Below, piece by piece: positions 9,192-18,148 of a stretch of DNA of 64,000 nucleotides (the first letter of the stretch is position 1; each line of letters starts with the position of its first letter). Location: contig CANLWS010000016.1 of NCBI GenBank assembly GCA_947494925.1, forward strand, positions 1 to 64,000. Direction: 5' to 3'. The notes beneath the pieces are model-generated. The model worked only from the letters and a program-made list of their open reading frames with translations. It was not told the origin of the DNA and did no database searches. A program made the position numbers and the translations under genes. Origin of the DNA: an uncultured Alteromonadaceae bacterium (GTDB lineage: Bacteria; Pseudomonadota; Gammaproteobacteria; Enterobacterales; Alteromonadaceae).

Positions 9192-10079
9192 TTACCTAGC
9201 CTCAGCTATTTCGACCTTTACGTATTCCATAAACTCCTGGCAAATCCGAGGCAAAGGATGGGACTCTATGTATAGCCCTTTTATCTGAAAGTTAATTGGC
9301 GGTTCAAAAGAGGCCATGCCGACCATCTCATTGATGTTGGCCTGTGCGGTGAGCCTATCTATGGTGCAACACCCAAGTCCTTGCCCGACTAGCCCGGCAG
9401 CAATGTAATAAGTATCCACTTGCATGGTGCTGATAACTTCTTTGTCTGTATTACTGATTCGGTTCCATACTAATTCTCCCAGCGGTCCGCTATCCCAGAT
9501 CCCGATCAAATCATTTTGCAGCAAAGATTTAATGGATAATGTTTTAGGATTATTGTCGTACAGGTTCTTGGGGTATATGACGACTATTTCACTGCTTCCA
9601 AGGTCAATTTCCTTGACACTAGGCATGCTTGGAGACTCGTATAAAATGGCCAGGTCACATTTGTATTCAAGTAAGGCTTGTGCTGCCTCTTCATTATGCA
9701 AGGTCTGTAATTTGAATTGCACGTTCGGATGTTTAACCCGAAATTTGGCAATTGCCTTGGGTATCAACTCGAAGCCCAGGGCAGGTGTAACGGCAATATT
9801 CACCATACCTTGTTCGCTTCGCTTGATGTTTTCAGCCATTTTCTTTATCGAATACAGCTGCTTGTAGATTTTATCGACTTCAGAAAACAACATGTTTGCT
9901 TCAGAAGTGGGTATGAGTTTCCCCTTTACACGCTCAAATAATTGAAACCCAAGCTGTATTTCAGCATGGGCCAACACTTTACTTACGGAAGGTTGAGATA
10001 CACATAAATGCTTCGCGGCACTGGTAATTGAACCTGTGGTGTAGATGGCATGGAAAATTTCAATATGCCTCAAACGCAT
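9192..10079 (-). CDS. dgcR: LysR-family regulator of the D-glutamate locus
   Basis: 295 residues with an N-terminal winged helix-turn-helix (RHIEIFHAIYTTGSITSAAK ... SQPSVSKVLAHAE, residues 3-45) and a LysR effector domain. It resembles the OccR/ArgP-like branch with RHIEIF start. It lies between the NhaC-type transporter gene (21-base gap, same strand) and dgcN, the position of DgcR in described D-Glu loci, where it responds to D-Glu. The three ATAAC-N5-GTTAT palindromes in this locus are its candidate binding sites. Its own transcription may come from the transporter promoter, giving positive autoregulation; that is inference. Confidence 0.8.
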   Translation of the reverse strand: MRLRHIEIFHAIYTTGSITSAAKHLCVSQPSVSKVLAHAEIQLGFQLFERVKGKLIPTSEANMLFSEVDKIYKQLYSIKKMAENIKRSEQGMVNIAVTPALGFELIPKAIAKFRVKHPNVQFKLQTLHNEEAAQALLEYKCDLAILYESPSMPSVKEIDLGSSEIVVIYPKNLYDNNPKTLSIKSLLQNDLIGIWDSGPLGELVWNRISNTDKEVISTMQVDTYYIAAGLVGQGLGCCTIDRLTAQANINEMVGMASFEPPINFQIKGLYIESHPLPRICQEFMEYVKVEIAEAR

Positions 10080-10100
10080 GGTTTACTCCATTTATTCATT

Positions 10101-11816
10101 TCACGCAAATATCAACGCGCACCCGGTCCAAAGTACCGCCGCCGCTCCTGCGGCAAAGGATGCTGGGACAATTTGCGACTTCACGTGATCCATTAAATCA
10201 CAGCCGGTTGTCATGGCGCTGAGTATAGTTGTATCAGAAATTGGCGAGCATTGATCACCATATACACTACCATTGAGCACCGCAGCAAAACAGATTGCCA
10301 TGAATATTTGAGGCTCTGCCACCCCTGAGTGCTGGGCGATTACCCAGGCCAAGGGCATCGCTAACGGAAATGCAATAGCATAAGTTCCCCAACTTGTACC
10401 TGTTGAGAAAGCAATGATCATGGTTAATAGCTGTAAAATCACAGGCAGGATCCAATAGGGTAATTGTTGACCAAGTAGATCAATCAAATACAGCCCACCT
10501 CCAGACTCTTTACTGATCCCGCCAATAGTTATTGCTAGGATCAAGATAACAGAAGCGACGACCACACCTCTGAATCCGTTGCCGATACCATCTATCAAAT
10601 GATGAAAAGACATCCCTTTAAACAGCGCAATGGTGCAGGACAGAAGTAACGCTAAAGCAAAAGCCCAGTTTACTTTGGGTGTACCCAACAGGATGAATGT
10701 AGAGATCGCAACACACATCAACAAACCAAGAGGCAACACAAATTCCAACGCATTGGGGTGATAGCCCTCGGGCACTTCAGGGACGTGTAATTCTTTTGCG
10801 TTCATTGGGCGAGCCGTTTCAGAATCTAACTTTCCCGTTGCCAGTGTTCTTGCTCTTGCTTGACGAATTCTTGAGCCGCAATGCCAGGTAATATTAAGGC
10901 TAAGTAACAGTGTGCCCAGTACAGCAAGGATCCCATAAAAGCTGAACGGAATACTGTCAAAGAAAAATTGGATCCGTTGACTTTCCGTCGCTAGAAAAGT
11001 AACACCAGGAACAAATATTAGCGCCTGAATGTAAGCTGGCCAGGCGTTAAATGCCAATACAGAAGCTATGGGAGAAGCGGTTGAATCTACTATGTAACTC
11101 ATCTCTTCATGACTAACCTTGGCTTTGTCTGCTAAAGGTTTTACCGTCGTACCCACCAAAACGGTACTTACTGTGCCGCCTTGAAAAAACAGTACGCCTA
11201 GCATCCATGCGATCAGTTTGGCGGATCGTGGGCCTTTTACAAAGTGTAATGTCATGTAGTCGGCGAATGCCTGAGCCGCCCCAGATTTGGACCAGACTCC
11301 CATCAAACCACCTAATAACCAAAGATAAAGCAACAAAATAAAAGCTGCGCTATCGCTTGCCATGCTTGGAATTAACACAGAATCCGTTATATCGTAGCGT
11401 CCCAGCATAACCGCTCCCACAATAATGCCTCCCAGCAAAGCAGCGATTGGTTCGCGGGTCAACAGGCATAAGGCTATTGCCACTACTGCGGGCAATAAGG
11501 ACCAGGTACCGAAATGAAAGCTGGGCTTGAGAAGAATGATCTCTCCATTTTTATCTACCCATTGATGATCTCGCCCGGGTTCATCTTTCGTCAGATCCAG
11601 AATTTCTTGACGCAAACTGGATTGACTATATGCGACGACATTAGTCACCGCGATTTCTATACCTTGACTTCGATAAACCAGGTCACCTTGATTGTTCTCA
11701 TACAAATCGTAAATGTATGTCTGTTCTTTCCAAGTTGGCTGGACGTTAAGGTCAACATAAACGGCGCCCAGCATGGCCAGTATAAATACAAATAGACCTA
11801 TTTTTTCAGTTCTCAT
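10101..11816 (-). CDS. NhaC-family transporter, candidate D-glutamate or N-acyl-Glu carrier
   Basis: About 571 residues with many hydrophobic helices typical of the Na+/H+ antiporter NhaC family (for example [48 protein letters not shown]). After the first helix there is an extra soluble segment of about 80 residues ([17 protein letters not shown] to GEIILLKPS) before helix 2. The frame opens at a GTG at 11870, but the ATG at 11816 is preferred because it has TAGGTAGG upstream. The gene is followed by dgcR and has a DgcR-type palindrome 95 bases upstream, so an amino acid carrier role, driven by sodium or protons, is more likely than pH control. Substrate unproven. Confidence 0.75.
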   Translation of the reverse strand: MRTEKIGLFVFILAMLGAVYVDLNVQPTWKEQTYIYDLYENNQGDLVYRSQGIEIAVTNVVAYSQSSLRQEILDLTKDEPGRDHQWVDKNGEIILLKPSFHFGTWSLLPAVVAIALCLLTREPIAALLGGIIVGAVMLGRYDITDSVLIPSMASDSAAFILLLYLWLLGGLMGVWSKSGAAQAFADYMTLHFVKGPRSAKLIAWMLGVLFFQGGTVSTVLVGTTVKPLADKAKVSHEEMSYIVDSTASPIASVLAFNAWPAYIQALIFVPGVTFLATESQRIQFFFDSIPFSFYGILAVLGTLLLSLNITWHCGSRIRQARARTLATGKLDSETARPMNAKELHVPEVPEGYHPNALEFVLPLGLLMCVAISTFILLGTPKVNWAFALALLLSCTIALFKGMSFHHLIDGIGNGFRGVVVASVILILAITIGGISKESGGGLYLIDLLGQQLPYWILPVILQLLTMIIAFSTGTSWGTYAIAFPLAMPLAWVIAQHSGVAEPQIFMAICFAAVLNGSVYGDQCSPISDTTILSAMTTGCDLMDHVKSQIVPASFAAGAAAVLWTGCALIFA

Positions 11817-11910
11817 TGCCGGCCTACCTAGTTTTTTATCAGATTGTAAACGTTGGAAAAACGCTAGCACGGAACGTTGTTCCCGAAACCTGAAAAAATA
11901 CAGTAAGGGT

Positions 11911-11925
11911 ATAACTTTAGGTTAT
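11911..11925 (-). promoter_or_regulatory. putative DgcR operator 2 (transporter promoter)
   Basis: ATAAC-TTTAG-GTTAT, same arms and spacing as the sites at 9158 and 12051. It lies 95 bases upstream of the preferred transporter start. Confidence 0.7.
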
Positions 11926-12050
11926 GGATGGCATGTTGAATTAATTTAATTCTATTTGGGATTGTTCAAATGTTTTGCATTTATTTATTGAATTTTAAAG
12001 GAATGATTGCAAGTGTCTTATCATTATGGTGGCAGGTTTTATTAAAACCT

Positions 12051-12065
12051 ATAACCCAAGGTTAT
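12051..12065 (+). promoter_or_regulatory. putative DgcR operator 3 (TonB receptor promoter)
   Basis: ATAAC-CCAAG-GTTAT, 135 bases upstream of the TonB receptor start. It ties the receptor-peptidase-deacylase unit to the dgc genes. Confidence 0.7.
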
Positions 12066-12199
12066 GACGTTGATATAAAGGGTTAATTGTTTTTTAGAAC
12101 ACGTTTACACATTGTTAGTGAAACAGGTGTGCTGACTAAAACGCAATCTAATCAGTTGGTGCAATTAAACAACACATACTAAAAATAACGGAGCCACAT

Positions 12200-15100
12200 A
12201 TGACCATAAAAGTAAAAAAAGGCTTTGCACCTCATTGGCTGACAATCTGCGTGAGTAGCGCTTTGGCTGGCCACTCATTGACCTTACAAGCACAGCAGAC
12301 ACCTGCTTCAGAGGAAGAAGTAGAAAAAATTCAAGTGATAGGTTCCAACATAAAAGGAAGTACCATCACGGCAACTCTACCTGTCACCGAGTTGAACGCA
12401 GAGGACATCGCCACCACTGGGGCTTTGGATGGTGACGAGTTATTGCGTTCAATTCCGCAAATCGGCTCTGTGGGCTTTGATACTACCAGGGGTGGTAATA
12501 CCGGTGTCAACGCTGCCAGGGGCGATGTAGGGTCCTTTAACCTGAGAAGTGTAGGAGAGGGCAACACCCTTGTGTTGTTAAATGGTCGACGAATGGTCAA
12601 TCACCCTATCACTCAGACCAGCTTTGGTGTCCCAGTTACTTCTGCCAACTCAAATACGCTGCCAGTAGGAGGGTTGTCAAGAATTGAAGTGTTGCGTGAT
12701 GGCGCTGGCGCATTATATGGCGCCGATGCAGTGGCAGGCGTAGTGAATTACGTGACCAAAAAAAATACTGAGGGCGGACAGGTTAAAGTGCGATTTGGCT
12801 CAGAGTCTGGCACAGATCGTAACGATTTAACACTTTCTGCCAATAAGGGGTTCGAATTCAATGACGCAAGAACATTTTGGCTGATTAGTGGCAACTATGC
12901 GCATAAAAACGGCTTTATGGCATCCGAAAAAGATTACGCGGCAAATCAGGACCTGCGGTCCCGTGCCCCTGAATTATTTGAGGGTGATACCGACCTGGAT
13001 AATCGTTCAACACTAGAACCTTGGGCTGATCTTCACTGGCTTGGCCTGGCCAGCGCAATAGATGATTACATTATTCGCCCATTGACCTACATCAATAATG
13101 CCGGTGAACAAGTCACATCTGATAGCTGTGGCGGCGGCGCAATCTCAGATGGTGCAGGTATCATTGGTGATGTTTGCCTTGAGCAGACAGGTAGTCATGA
13201 CCGGGCGTTAAGGCCAAACAGAAATGAAGAGCGTACTCTGATACCTGACATTGAACGGGTGAATCTGTATTCCAATATCACCCATGAATTTGATGACGGA
13301 ACCGAATTTTACAACGAGATTACTTACTATTACGCCAAAACAGAGCGTCAATGGGAACAAGCGGCAATCTTGAGCAATGGTACATTTGAAGTACCAGCAG
13401 ACAGTTACTGGAATCCCTTTGGACCTGTCACGTTCGACGATGGTCGCGTTAACCCTAACCGACTACCAGGACTAGACACTAGTCTGGTGCCTGAAGAAGG
13501 TTTGGCCTACAACCTTCGTATTCGCCCAACGGATGTTGGACCTCGTCAAATTGAAGTGGTCAGTAAAAGCTTTCGCTTCCTGAATGGATTACGAGGTACA
13601 TGGAATGACTGGGATTGGGATACTGGACTGTTGTATAGCAAAGCGAACACAGAAGATACTGCAAATAACCGTATCAGTTCTCCCTTGTTTCTGGCTCAAC
13701 TTAGTTTGGATACGCCAGAGGCCTACAATCCATTCACTGGTGTCAATCCAGACGTGCCTTCCAGTATTCTCGATGCATCTCCGAACCCTCAGTCGAGTAT
13801 AGATCCGTTCCTTGTCAGCTCTTATCGGGATGCCGAAACCACACTGACACTGATTGACTTTAAAGTCTCGAATCCCTATCTGTTTGAATTGCCAGCGGGT
13901 GATGCGGGTATTGCATTGGGTTTAGAGTGGCGCAAAGAAGAACTGGATGAAGATAACGCCGCCATTTTCGATGGTTCTCGTCCTTTCGTGGAGGGCAATG
14001 CTAACCCTGTCAATCAAAGTAGTCTCGAAGGTAGTTCAGTACGACCGGATGTATTCGGCGAAAGAAAAGTGTTTTCTGCCTATGCTGAATTAGTCATGCC
14101 TTTGTTACGAGATATGCCTTTCGCGTACAGCATGGATGTGCAACTTGCAGCCCGCTACGAAGACTTCGATGATATAGGTAATATCACGCGCCCCAAATTA
14201 GCCTTGTCCTGGTATCCACTTGAGGCTTTGCAGATTAGAGGTGCTATTTCCAAAGGATTCAGGGCACCCAACTTAATCCAGTTGCGCTCGCCGGGCACGT
14301 CCATTACTACAGGTGTCGACGATTTCGCTGAAAATTCACTGGATGGAAACGGCAATGTGGTTGTCAGTGCAGCAACCTTGGCTGATGGCGGCCCTGGTAA
14401 CGGAAACTACTTGTTAGAAACCTCTGGCAATGAAAACCTTGAACCGGAAAAAAGTGAAAACAAAAGCCTTGGCTTTACGGTGACCCCGACAGAGGATTTG
14501 ATTATCACCTTTGATTGGTGGGAAATTGAAACCCAAGGCACAGTAGGTGTGTTGTCAGATGAAAATGAATCCCGGTTGGATTTGGTGCTGCGAGGTCAGG
14601 GGTCATCAAACCCAAGGGTCATCCGCGGTGTTCCTGATGCCGACAATCCTTTGGGAGAAATTGTGCAGATTGTGCGCGAATACAAAAACCTCAATACGCG
14701 CACCATCAGTGGGTATGACATTGGTATCAGTTATGACTTTGAAACAGATGTGGGTAAATTCGATGTCAAATTAAATGCCGCAAGGACGTTAAAATTTGAC
14801 CAAGCTCCAGGGGGAGATGCATTAACCATAGTCGAGGCAGGTGCAGACCCCTTAGTGTTGGGCAGCGACGTGGGGGATATCGTAGGTACGGCAAGTATTC
14901 CAGAATGGCGAGGAACCGCTGCTTTGCGTTGGAATGGTGCTGACGAACGATGGGCATCACGGATTTTTGTTAACTATGTGGGTGACGTACTGGAAACTTC
15001 AGTCAGCACCACGGTTGACAGCGAGACAGTATTTCTTGAGGTGGAACCCATGACCACAGTCAATTGGTCTGTGACACACCGCGATGTGTTGGAAATCGAA

Positions 15101-15238
15101 GATCTGGACATGACCTTGGGTGTAAACAACATCTTCGATGAAGATCCTCCGCTAGCGGATACAACCTTCGGCTACAACGGTACCTTGCACTCGAGCCGTG
15201 GTCGTTATCTCTACCTTGGTGGGCAATTTAGATTTTGA
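12200..15238 (+). CDS. TonB-dependent receptor of the D-glutamate locus
   Basis: 1012-residue outer-membrane receptor. It has a signal peptide (about residues 1-33, ending LQAQ), a TonB-box-like segment (EKIQVIGS), a plug domain (LRSVGEGNTLVLLNGRR; VLRDGAGALYGADAVAGVVNYVTK) and a long barrel ending in YLYLGGQFRF. CGGAG lies before the ATG. It is downstream of a DgcR-type palindrome and followed by genes for an M14 peptidase and a D-aminoacylase, so it probably imports peptides or acylated compounds containing D-Glu or gamma-linked Glu. Substrate is inferred from neighbours. Confidence 0.9.
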   Translation: MTIKVKKGFAPHWLTICVSSALAGHSLTLQAQQTPASEEEVEKIQVIGSNIKGSTITATLPVTELNAEDIATTGALDGDELLRSIPQIGSVGFDTTRGGNTGVNAARGDVGSFNLRSVGEGNTLVLLNGRRMVNHPITQTSFGVPVTSANSNTLPVGGLSRIEVLRDGAGALYGADAVAGVVNYVTKKNTEGGQVKVRFGSESGTDRNDLTLSANKGFEFNDARTFWLISGNYAHKNGFMASEKDYAANQDLRSRAPELFEGDTDLDNRSTLEPWADLHWLGLASAIDDYIIRPLTYINNAGEQVTSDSCGGGAISDGAGIIGDVCLEQTGSHDRALRPNRNEERTLIPDIERVNLYSNITHEFDDGTEFYNEITYYYAKTERQWEQAAILSNGTFEVPADSYWNPFGPVTFDDGRVNPNRLPGLDTSLVPEEGLAYNLRIRPTDVGPRQIEVVSKSFRFLNGLRGTWNDWDWDTGLLYSKANTEDTANNRISSPLFLAQLSLDTPEAYNPFTGVNPDVPSSILDASPNPQSSIDPFLVSSYRDAETTLTLIDFKVSNPYLFELPAGDAGIALGLEWRKEELDEDNAAIFDGSRPFVEGNANPVNQSSLEGSSVRPDVFGERKVFSAYAELVMPLLRDMPFAYSMDVQLAARYEDFDDIGNITRPKLALSWYPLEALQIRGAISKGFRAPNLIQLRSPGTSITTGVDDFAENSLDGNGNVVVSAATLADGGPGNGNYLLETSGNENLEPEKSENKSLGFTVTPTEDLIITFDWWEIETQGTVGVLSDENESRLDLVLRGQGSSNPRVIRGVPDADNPLGEIVQIVREYKNLNTRTISGYDIGISYDFETDVGKFDVKLNAARTLKFDQAPGGDALTIVEAGADPLVLGSDVGDIVGTASIPEWRGTAALRWNGADERWASRIFVNYVGDVLETSVSTTVDSETVFLEVEPMTTVNWSVTHRDVLEIEDLDMTLGVNNIFDEDPPLADTTFGYNGTLHSSRGRYLYLGGQFRF

Positions 15239-15259
15239 TTTAACTACTTATCCGTTTAT

Positions 15260-15280
15260 AGGGCTCAATTGAGCCCTTTT
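15260..15280 (+). terminator. terminator or attenuator between TonB receptor and M14 gene
   Basis: Stem AGGGCTC / GAGCCCT with AATT loop followed by TTTT, 21 bases after the receptor stop and 14 bases before the M14 start. Its place inside an apparent operon suggests partial termination that lowers peptidase expression relative to receptor. Confidence 0.75.
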
Positions 15281-15294
15281 CTTATCTGAGATTA

Positions 15295-16476
15295 ATGATG
15301 ATTACACGCCCATTGCGACTATTTAGCTTGTTACTCCTGACATTATTCATCTACCTGCCTGGTGGCGTTGCACAAAGTTGTGAATACCCGTCAGTCAGCT
15401 TTAAAGCCGATTTTTCTGGTGGTCACCTTAGCCGTTGCAAACAACTGGGTGAACGTCATTACGAATTGGTTTTTCTACCCGAAAATCGCCCTGTGAACAG
15501 CAGTCCCTGGTATGCGTTTGAAGTGGCTACTCGGTCTCCCCAAACACTCAAGCTGAGTCTCACTTTTGATGGTGATGCCCCTCGCTACTTGCCCAAAATA
15601 AGTCGCGATAAGCAACATTGGCATCAGATAGTTTTTCAGGCTGATAGTTTAGGTTTTCACATTGAACTACAAACCGACAATAAGCCGCTATGGATTGCCG
15701 GACAAGAAATACTGGATAACGACTATTACGATAAGTGGTTGTCTGGAGTAAAGGTTAAAAATGTCGCATTGATTGAACTAGGAAAGTCTACCCAAGGTCG
15801 CTCAATAAAGGGCTTGGAGAGTAAACATCAGGGCAACAAAGAGTGGCTGTTAATGATTGGACGGCAGCACCCGCCGGAAATCACCGGGGCGCTGGCAATG
15901 CAACCCTTTGTTGACAACATACTCGGTGATTCTGATTTGGCCAAATCGTTTCGCCAGCGCTTTAACCTGCTTATTGTACCTAACTTAAATCCTGACGGGG
16001 TCGAATTGGGGAATTGGCGGCACAACGCGTCTGGTATTGATCTGAACCGTGACTGGAATAAATTTGAGCAACAGGAAACCCGATTAATTAACTACTATTT
16101 AAAAACACTGTTAAACGATAAAAACAAACTGGTGATGGGGCTAGATTTTCACTCTACTAAAGAAGATGTTTTTTACACCATCCCTGCCAGTGCGGCCATC
16201 GCACCTAAAAACTTGGTGACTGATTGGCTGGAAGATGTGCAGAATCGAAGTAAAAACTTTTTTAAGGTCAGAAACAAGCCGGGAAACGCGCCAGGGCGTG
16301 GTGTGTTTAAACAATACATTGCTGACACGTTCCAGGTCCATGCTGTGACCTATGAAATGGGAGATTCCACTAACAGGCAGTTGATTAAACATATGGCGCT
16401 GGTCACCTCTGATAGTTTGATGCAAACTCTTAATAACACGCCACCAGATTCTTTCTACATGCAGGAAAATCAATAA
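15295..16476 (+). CDS. secreted M14 zinc carboxypeptidase, CCP-like
   Basis: 393 residues. A signal peptide (about 1-26) is followed by a beta-rich N-terminal domain (about 30-140) and an M14 peptidase domain. Zinc ligands are His192 and Glu195 (RQHPPEITG) and His286 (LDFHST); LNRDW at 250-254 supplies the substrate-binding Asn-Arg pair; Glu354 (TYEMGD) is the catalytic base. The layout is that of the cytosolic-carboxypeptidase (CCP/Nna1) branch, which includes enzymes removing C-terminal and side-chain glutamates, but here the protein is exported. The stop overlaps the D-aminoacylase start (TAATG). A role in freeing Glu from imported gamma-glutamyl or D-Glu peptides is inferred from context. 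Confidence 0.82.
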   Translation: MMITRPLRLFSLLLLTLFIYLPGGVAQSCEYPSVSFKADFSGGHLSRCKQLGERHYELVFLPENRPVNSSPWYAFEVATRSPQTLKLSLTFDGDAPRYLPKISRDKQHWHQIVFQADSLGFHIELQTDNKPLWIAGQEILDNDYYDKWLSGVKVKNVALIELGKSTQGRSIKGLESKHQGNKEWLLMIGRQHPPEITGALAMQPFVDNILGDSDLAKSFRQRFNLLIVPNLNPDGVELGNWRHNASGIDLNRDWNKFEQQETRLINYYLKTLLNDKNKLVMGLDFHSTKEDVFYTIPASAAIAPKNLVTDWLEDVQNRSKNFFKVRNKPGNAPGRGVFKQYIADTFQVHAVTYEMGDSTNRQLIKHMALVTSDSLMQTLNNTPPDSFYMQENQ

Positions 16477-18035
16477 TGGTAAAACTCATTATCCATGCAA
16501 TCATTTTATTGTCCTTATCGGCATGTGTCAGTAAGCCGCGAGATGTCGACGTACTCATTGTTAATGGGCAGGTATTTACTGGTTTAGACCGTGCGGCAGA
16601 ACAGATGGATATCGCGGTCTGTGGTAGCCAGATATGTGCGGTTAGTCCTGCTGGGGGCACAGCGTACAATGCAGAACTGCTGGTTGATGCCCAGGGGTTA
16701 GTTGTTAGCCCGGGATTTATTGATCCTCATACTCACACCATGGCGGAACTGACAAGCGACGACAAGCACACCAATCTCAACTACCTGTATCAGGGTGTGA
16801 CTACTGTTGTAAGCGGTAATGATGGTGGTGGGCCCGCAGACATAAATAAGGCACTGGCGCAACTCAACAGCGCAGGGATTGGCACTAATTTAGCTTTGTA
16901 TGCAGGACATGGAAGTATCAGACAGACGATCATGGGTAAAGCGCAACGGCAGGCATCACCTGCAGAACTAAAGCAGATGAAAGCTTTATTGGAAGAAGCG
17001 ATGCAGAGCGGGGCATTGGGTCTGTCTTCCGGTCTATATTATGTGCCAGGTCGCTTTGCCAACACCGAGGAAGTGATTGAGTTGGCGCAAGTAGCTGCCC
17101 AATATGGTGGAATTTATGATACGCACATTCGCGACGAAAGCTCTTTCAATATCGGCTTTCTGGCTGCCATTGATGAGGCGATTGAGATTGCTGATAAAGC
17201 AGGCATTCACCTGCATCTGGCCCACATAAAAGCATTGGGTGTGGATGTGTGGGGACAAAGCAAGGATGCCATTGACAATATAGCCAAAGCACAAGAACGA
17301 GGAGTAAGCATATCAGCTGATCAGTATCCCTGGCTGGCTTCTGGCACCAATATTCGAAGTGCCATCGTACCCAAATGGGCAATGGCTGATTCTGAAGAAG
17401 CCTTTATGGCGCGTCTGGATAACCCTGAATTAACAGAGCGACTAAACGCACAGATCGCTGACAATATCCGACGTCGTGGTGGCGCTGATAAGTTACTTAT
17501 TACCGCTTCAGAGGAGCCATCCTTAGAAGGCCAGACTCTTCAGCAATTAGCGAATAAATGGCGGCTTTCTGCCGTAGAAGCCACATTAATGATGGTGCGA
17601 ATGGGGCGACACCGGGTTGCTTCATACAACATGAATCCTGAGGATGTTGAGCGCTTTATGCAACAACCCTGGGTGGTAACCTCTTCTGACGGTACCAATG
17701 GGCACCCGCGCAAGTACGCTAGTTTCCCCAAAAAGTATCGTCAATATGTGCGAGACAAATCCCTTATCAGTTTGCAGCGCTTTATTTATGCTAGCAGCGG
17801 CCAGACAGCGAAAATATTGGGTCTAGAGGACAGAGGGCAGTTAAAGCCAGGTATGGCTGCGGATATCCTGATTTTCGATCCTGATGCCTTTTCGGACAGG
17901 GCAGACTTTAGTCAATGGAATCGATTATCTGAGGGAGTGGAATATCTTTGGGTAAATGGCCAACTGGCCATCGATAAAGGAAAATATACCGGCACATTGG
18001 CAGGACAGTTTGTTTCGCCAGCGAAGGAACGATAA
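16476..18035 (+). CDS. lipoprotein N-acyl-D-amino-acid deacylase (D-aminoacylase)
   Basis: 519 residues of the amidohydrolase superfamily. The N-terminus is a lipoprotein signal (LSLSAC, lipidated Cys17). Metal-site motifs are DPHTHT, HIRDES, HLAHIKALG and SSDGTNGHPR, the set seen in N-acyl-D-amino-acid deacylases (D-aminoacylases acting on N-acyl-D-Glu, -D-Asp or neutral D-amino acids). It would release free D-amino acids in the periplasm for import and DgcN-DgcA processing. It is translationally coupled to the M14 gene. Which acyl-D-amino acid is preferred cannot be read from sequence. Confidence 0.87.
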   Translation: MVKLIIHAIILLSLSACVSKPRDVDVLIVNGQVFTGLDRAAEQMDIAVCGSQICAVSPAGGTAYNAELLVDAQGLVVSPGFIDPHTHTMAELTSDDKHTNLNYLYQGVTTVVSGNDGGGPADINKALAQLNSAGIGTNLALYAGHGSIRQTIMGKAQRQASPAELKQMKALLEEAMQSGALGLSSGLYYVPGRFANTEEVIELAQVAAQYGGIYDTHIRDESSFNIGFLAAIDEAIEIADKAGIHLHLAHIKALGVDVWGQSKDAIDNIAKAQERGVSISADQYPWLASGTNIRSAIVPKWAMADSEEAFMARLDNPELTERLNAQIADNIRRRGGADKLLITASEEPSLEGQTLQQLANKWRLSAVEATLMMVRMGRHRVASYNMNPEDVERFMQQPWVVTSSDGTNGHPRKYASFPKKYRQYVRDKSLISLQRFIYASSGQTAKILGLEDRGQLKPGMAADILIFDPDAFSDRADFSQWNRLSEGVEYLWVNGQLAIDKGKYTGTLAGQFVSPAKER

Positions 18036-18148
18036 TCAACTTTCATGAAAACCGAACCAATACATCAAATATCCTAAGCTGTGATTCGGGTTTGTCTGAC
18101 AGGGTAGGGTGATGAAACGGCTGTATTGGCTTTTGCGCCTGTTGTATC

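Larger units (their letters stand above)
11817..12199. other. divergent promoter region between transporter and TonB receptor
   Basis: 383 bases without a gene. It holds two DgcR-type palindromes, one facing each flanking gene, separated by 125 bases. The rest is AT-rich with no other structure recognised. Confidence 0.6.
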
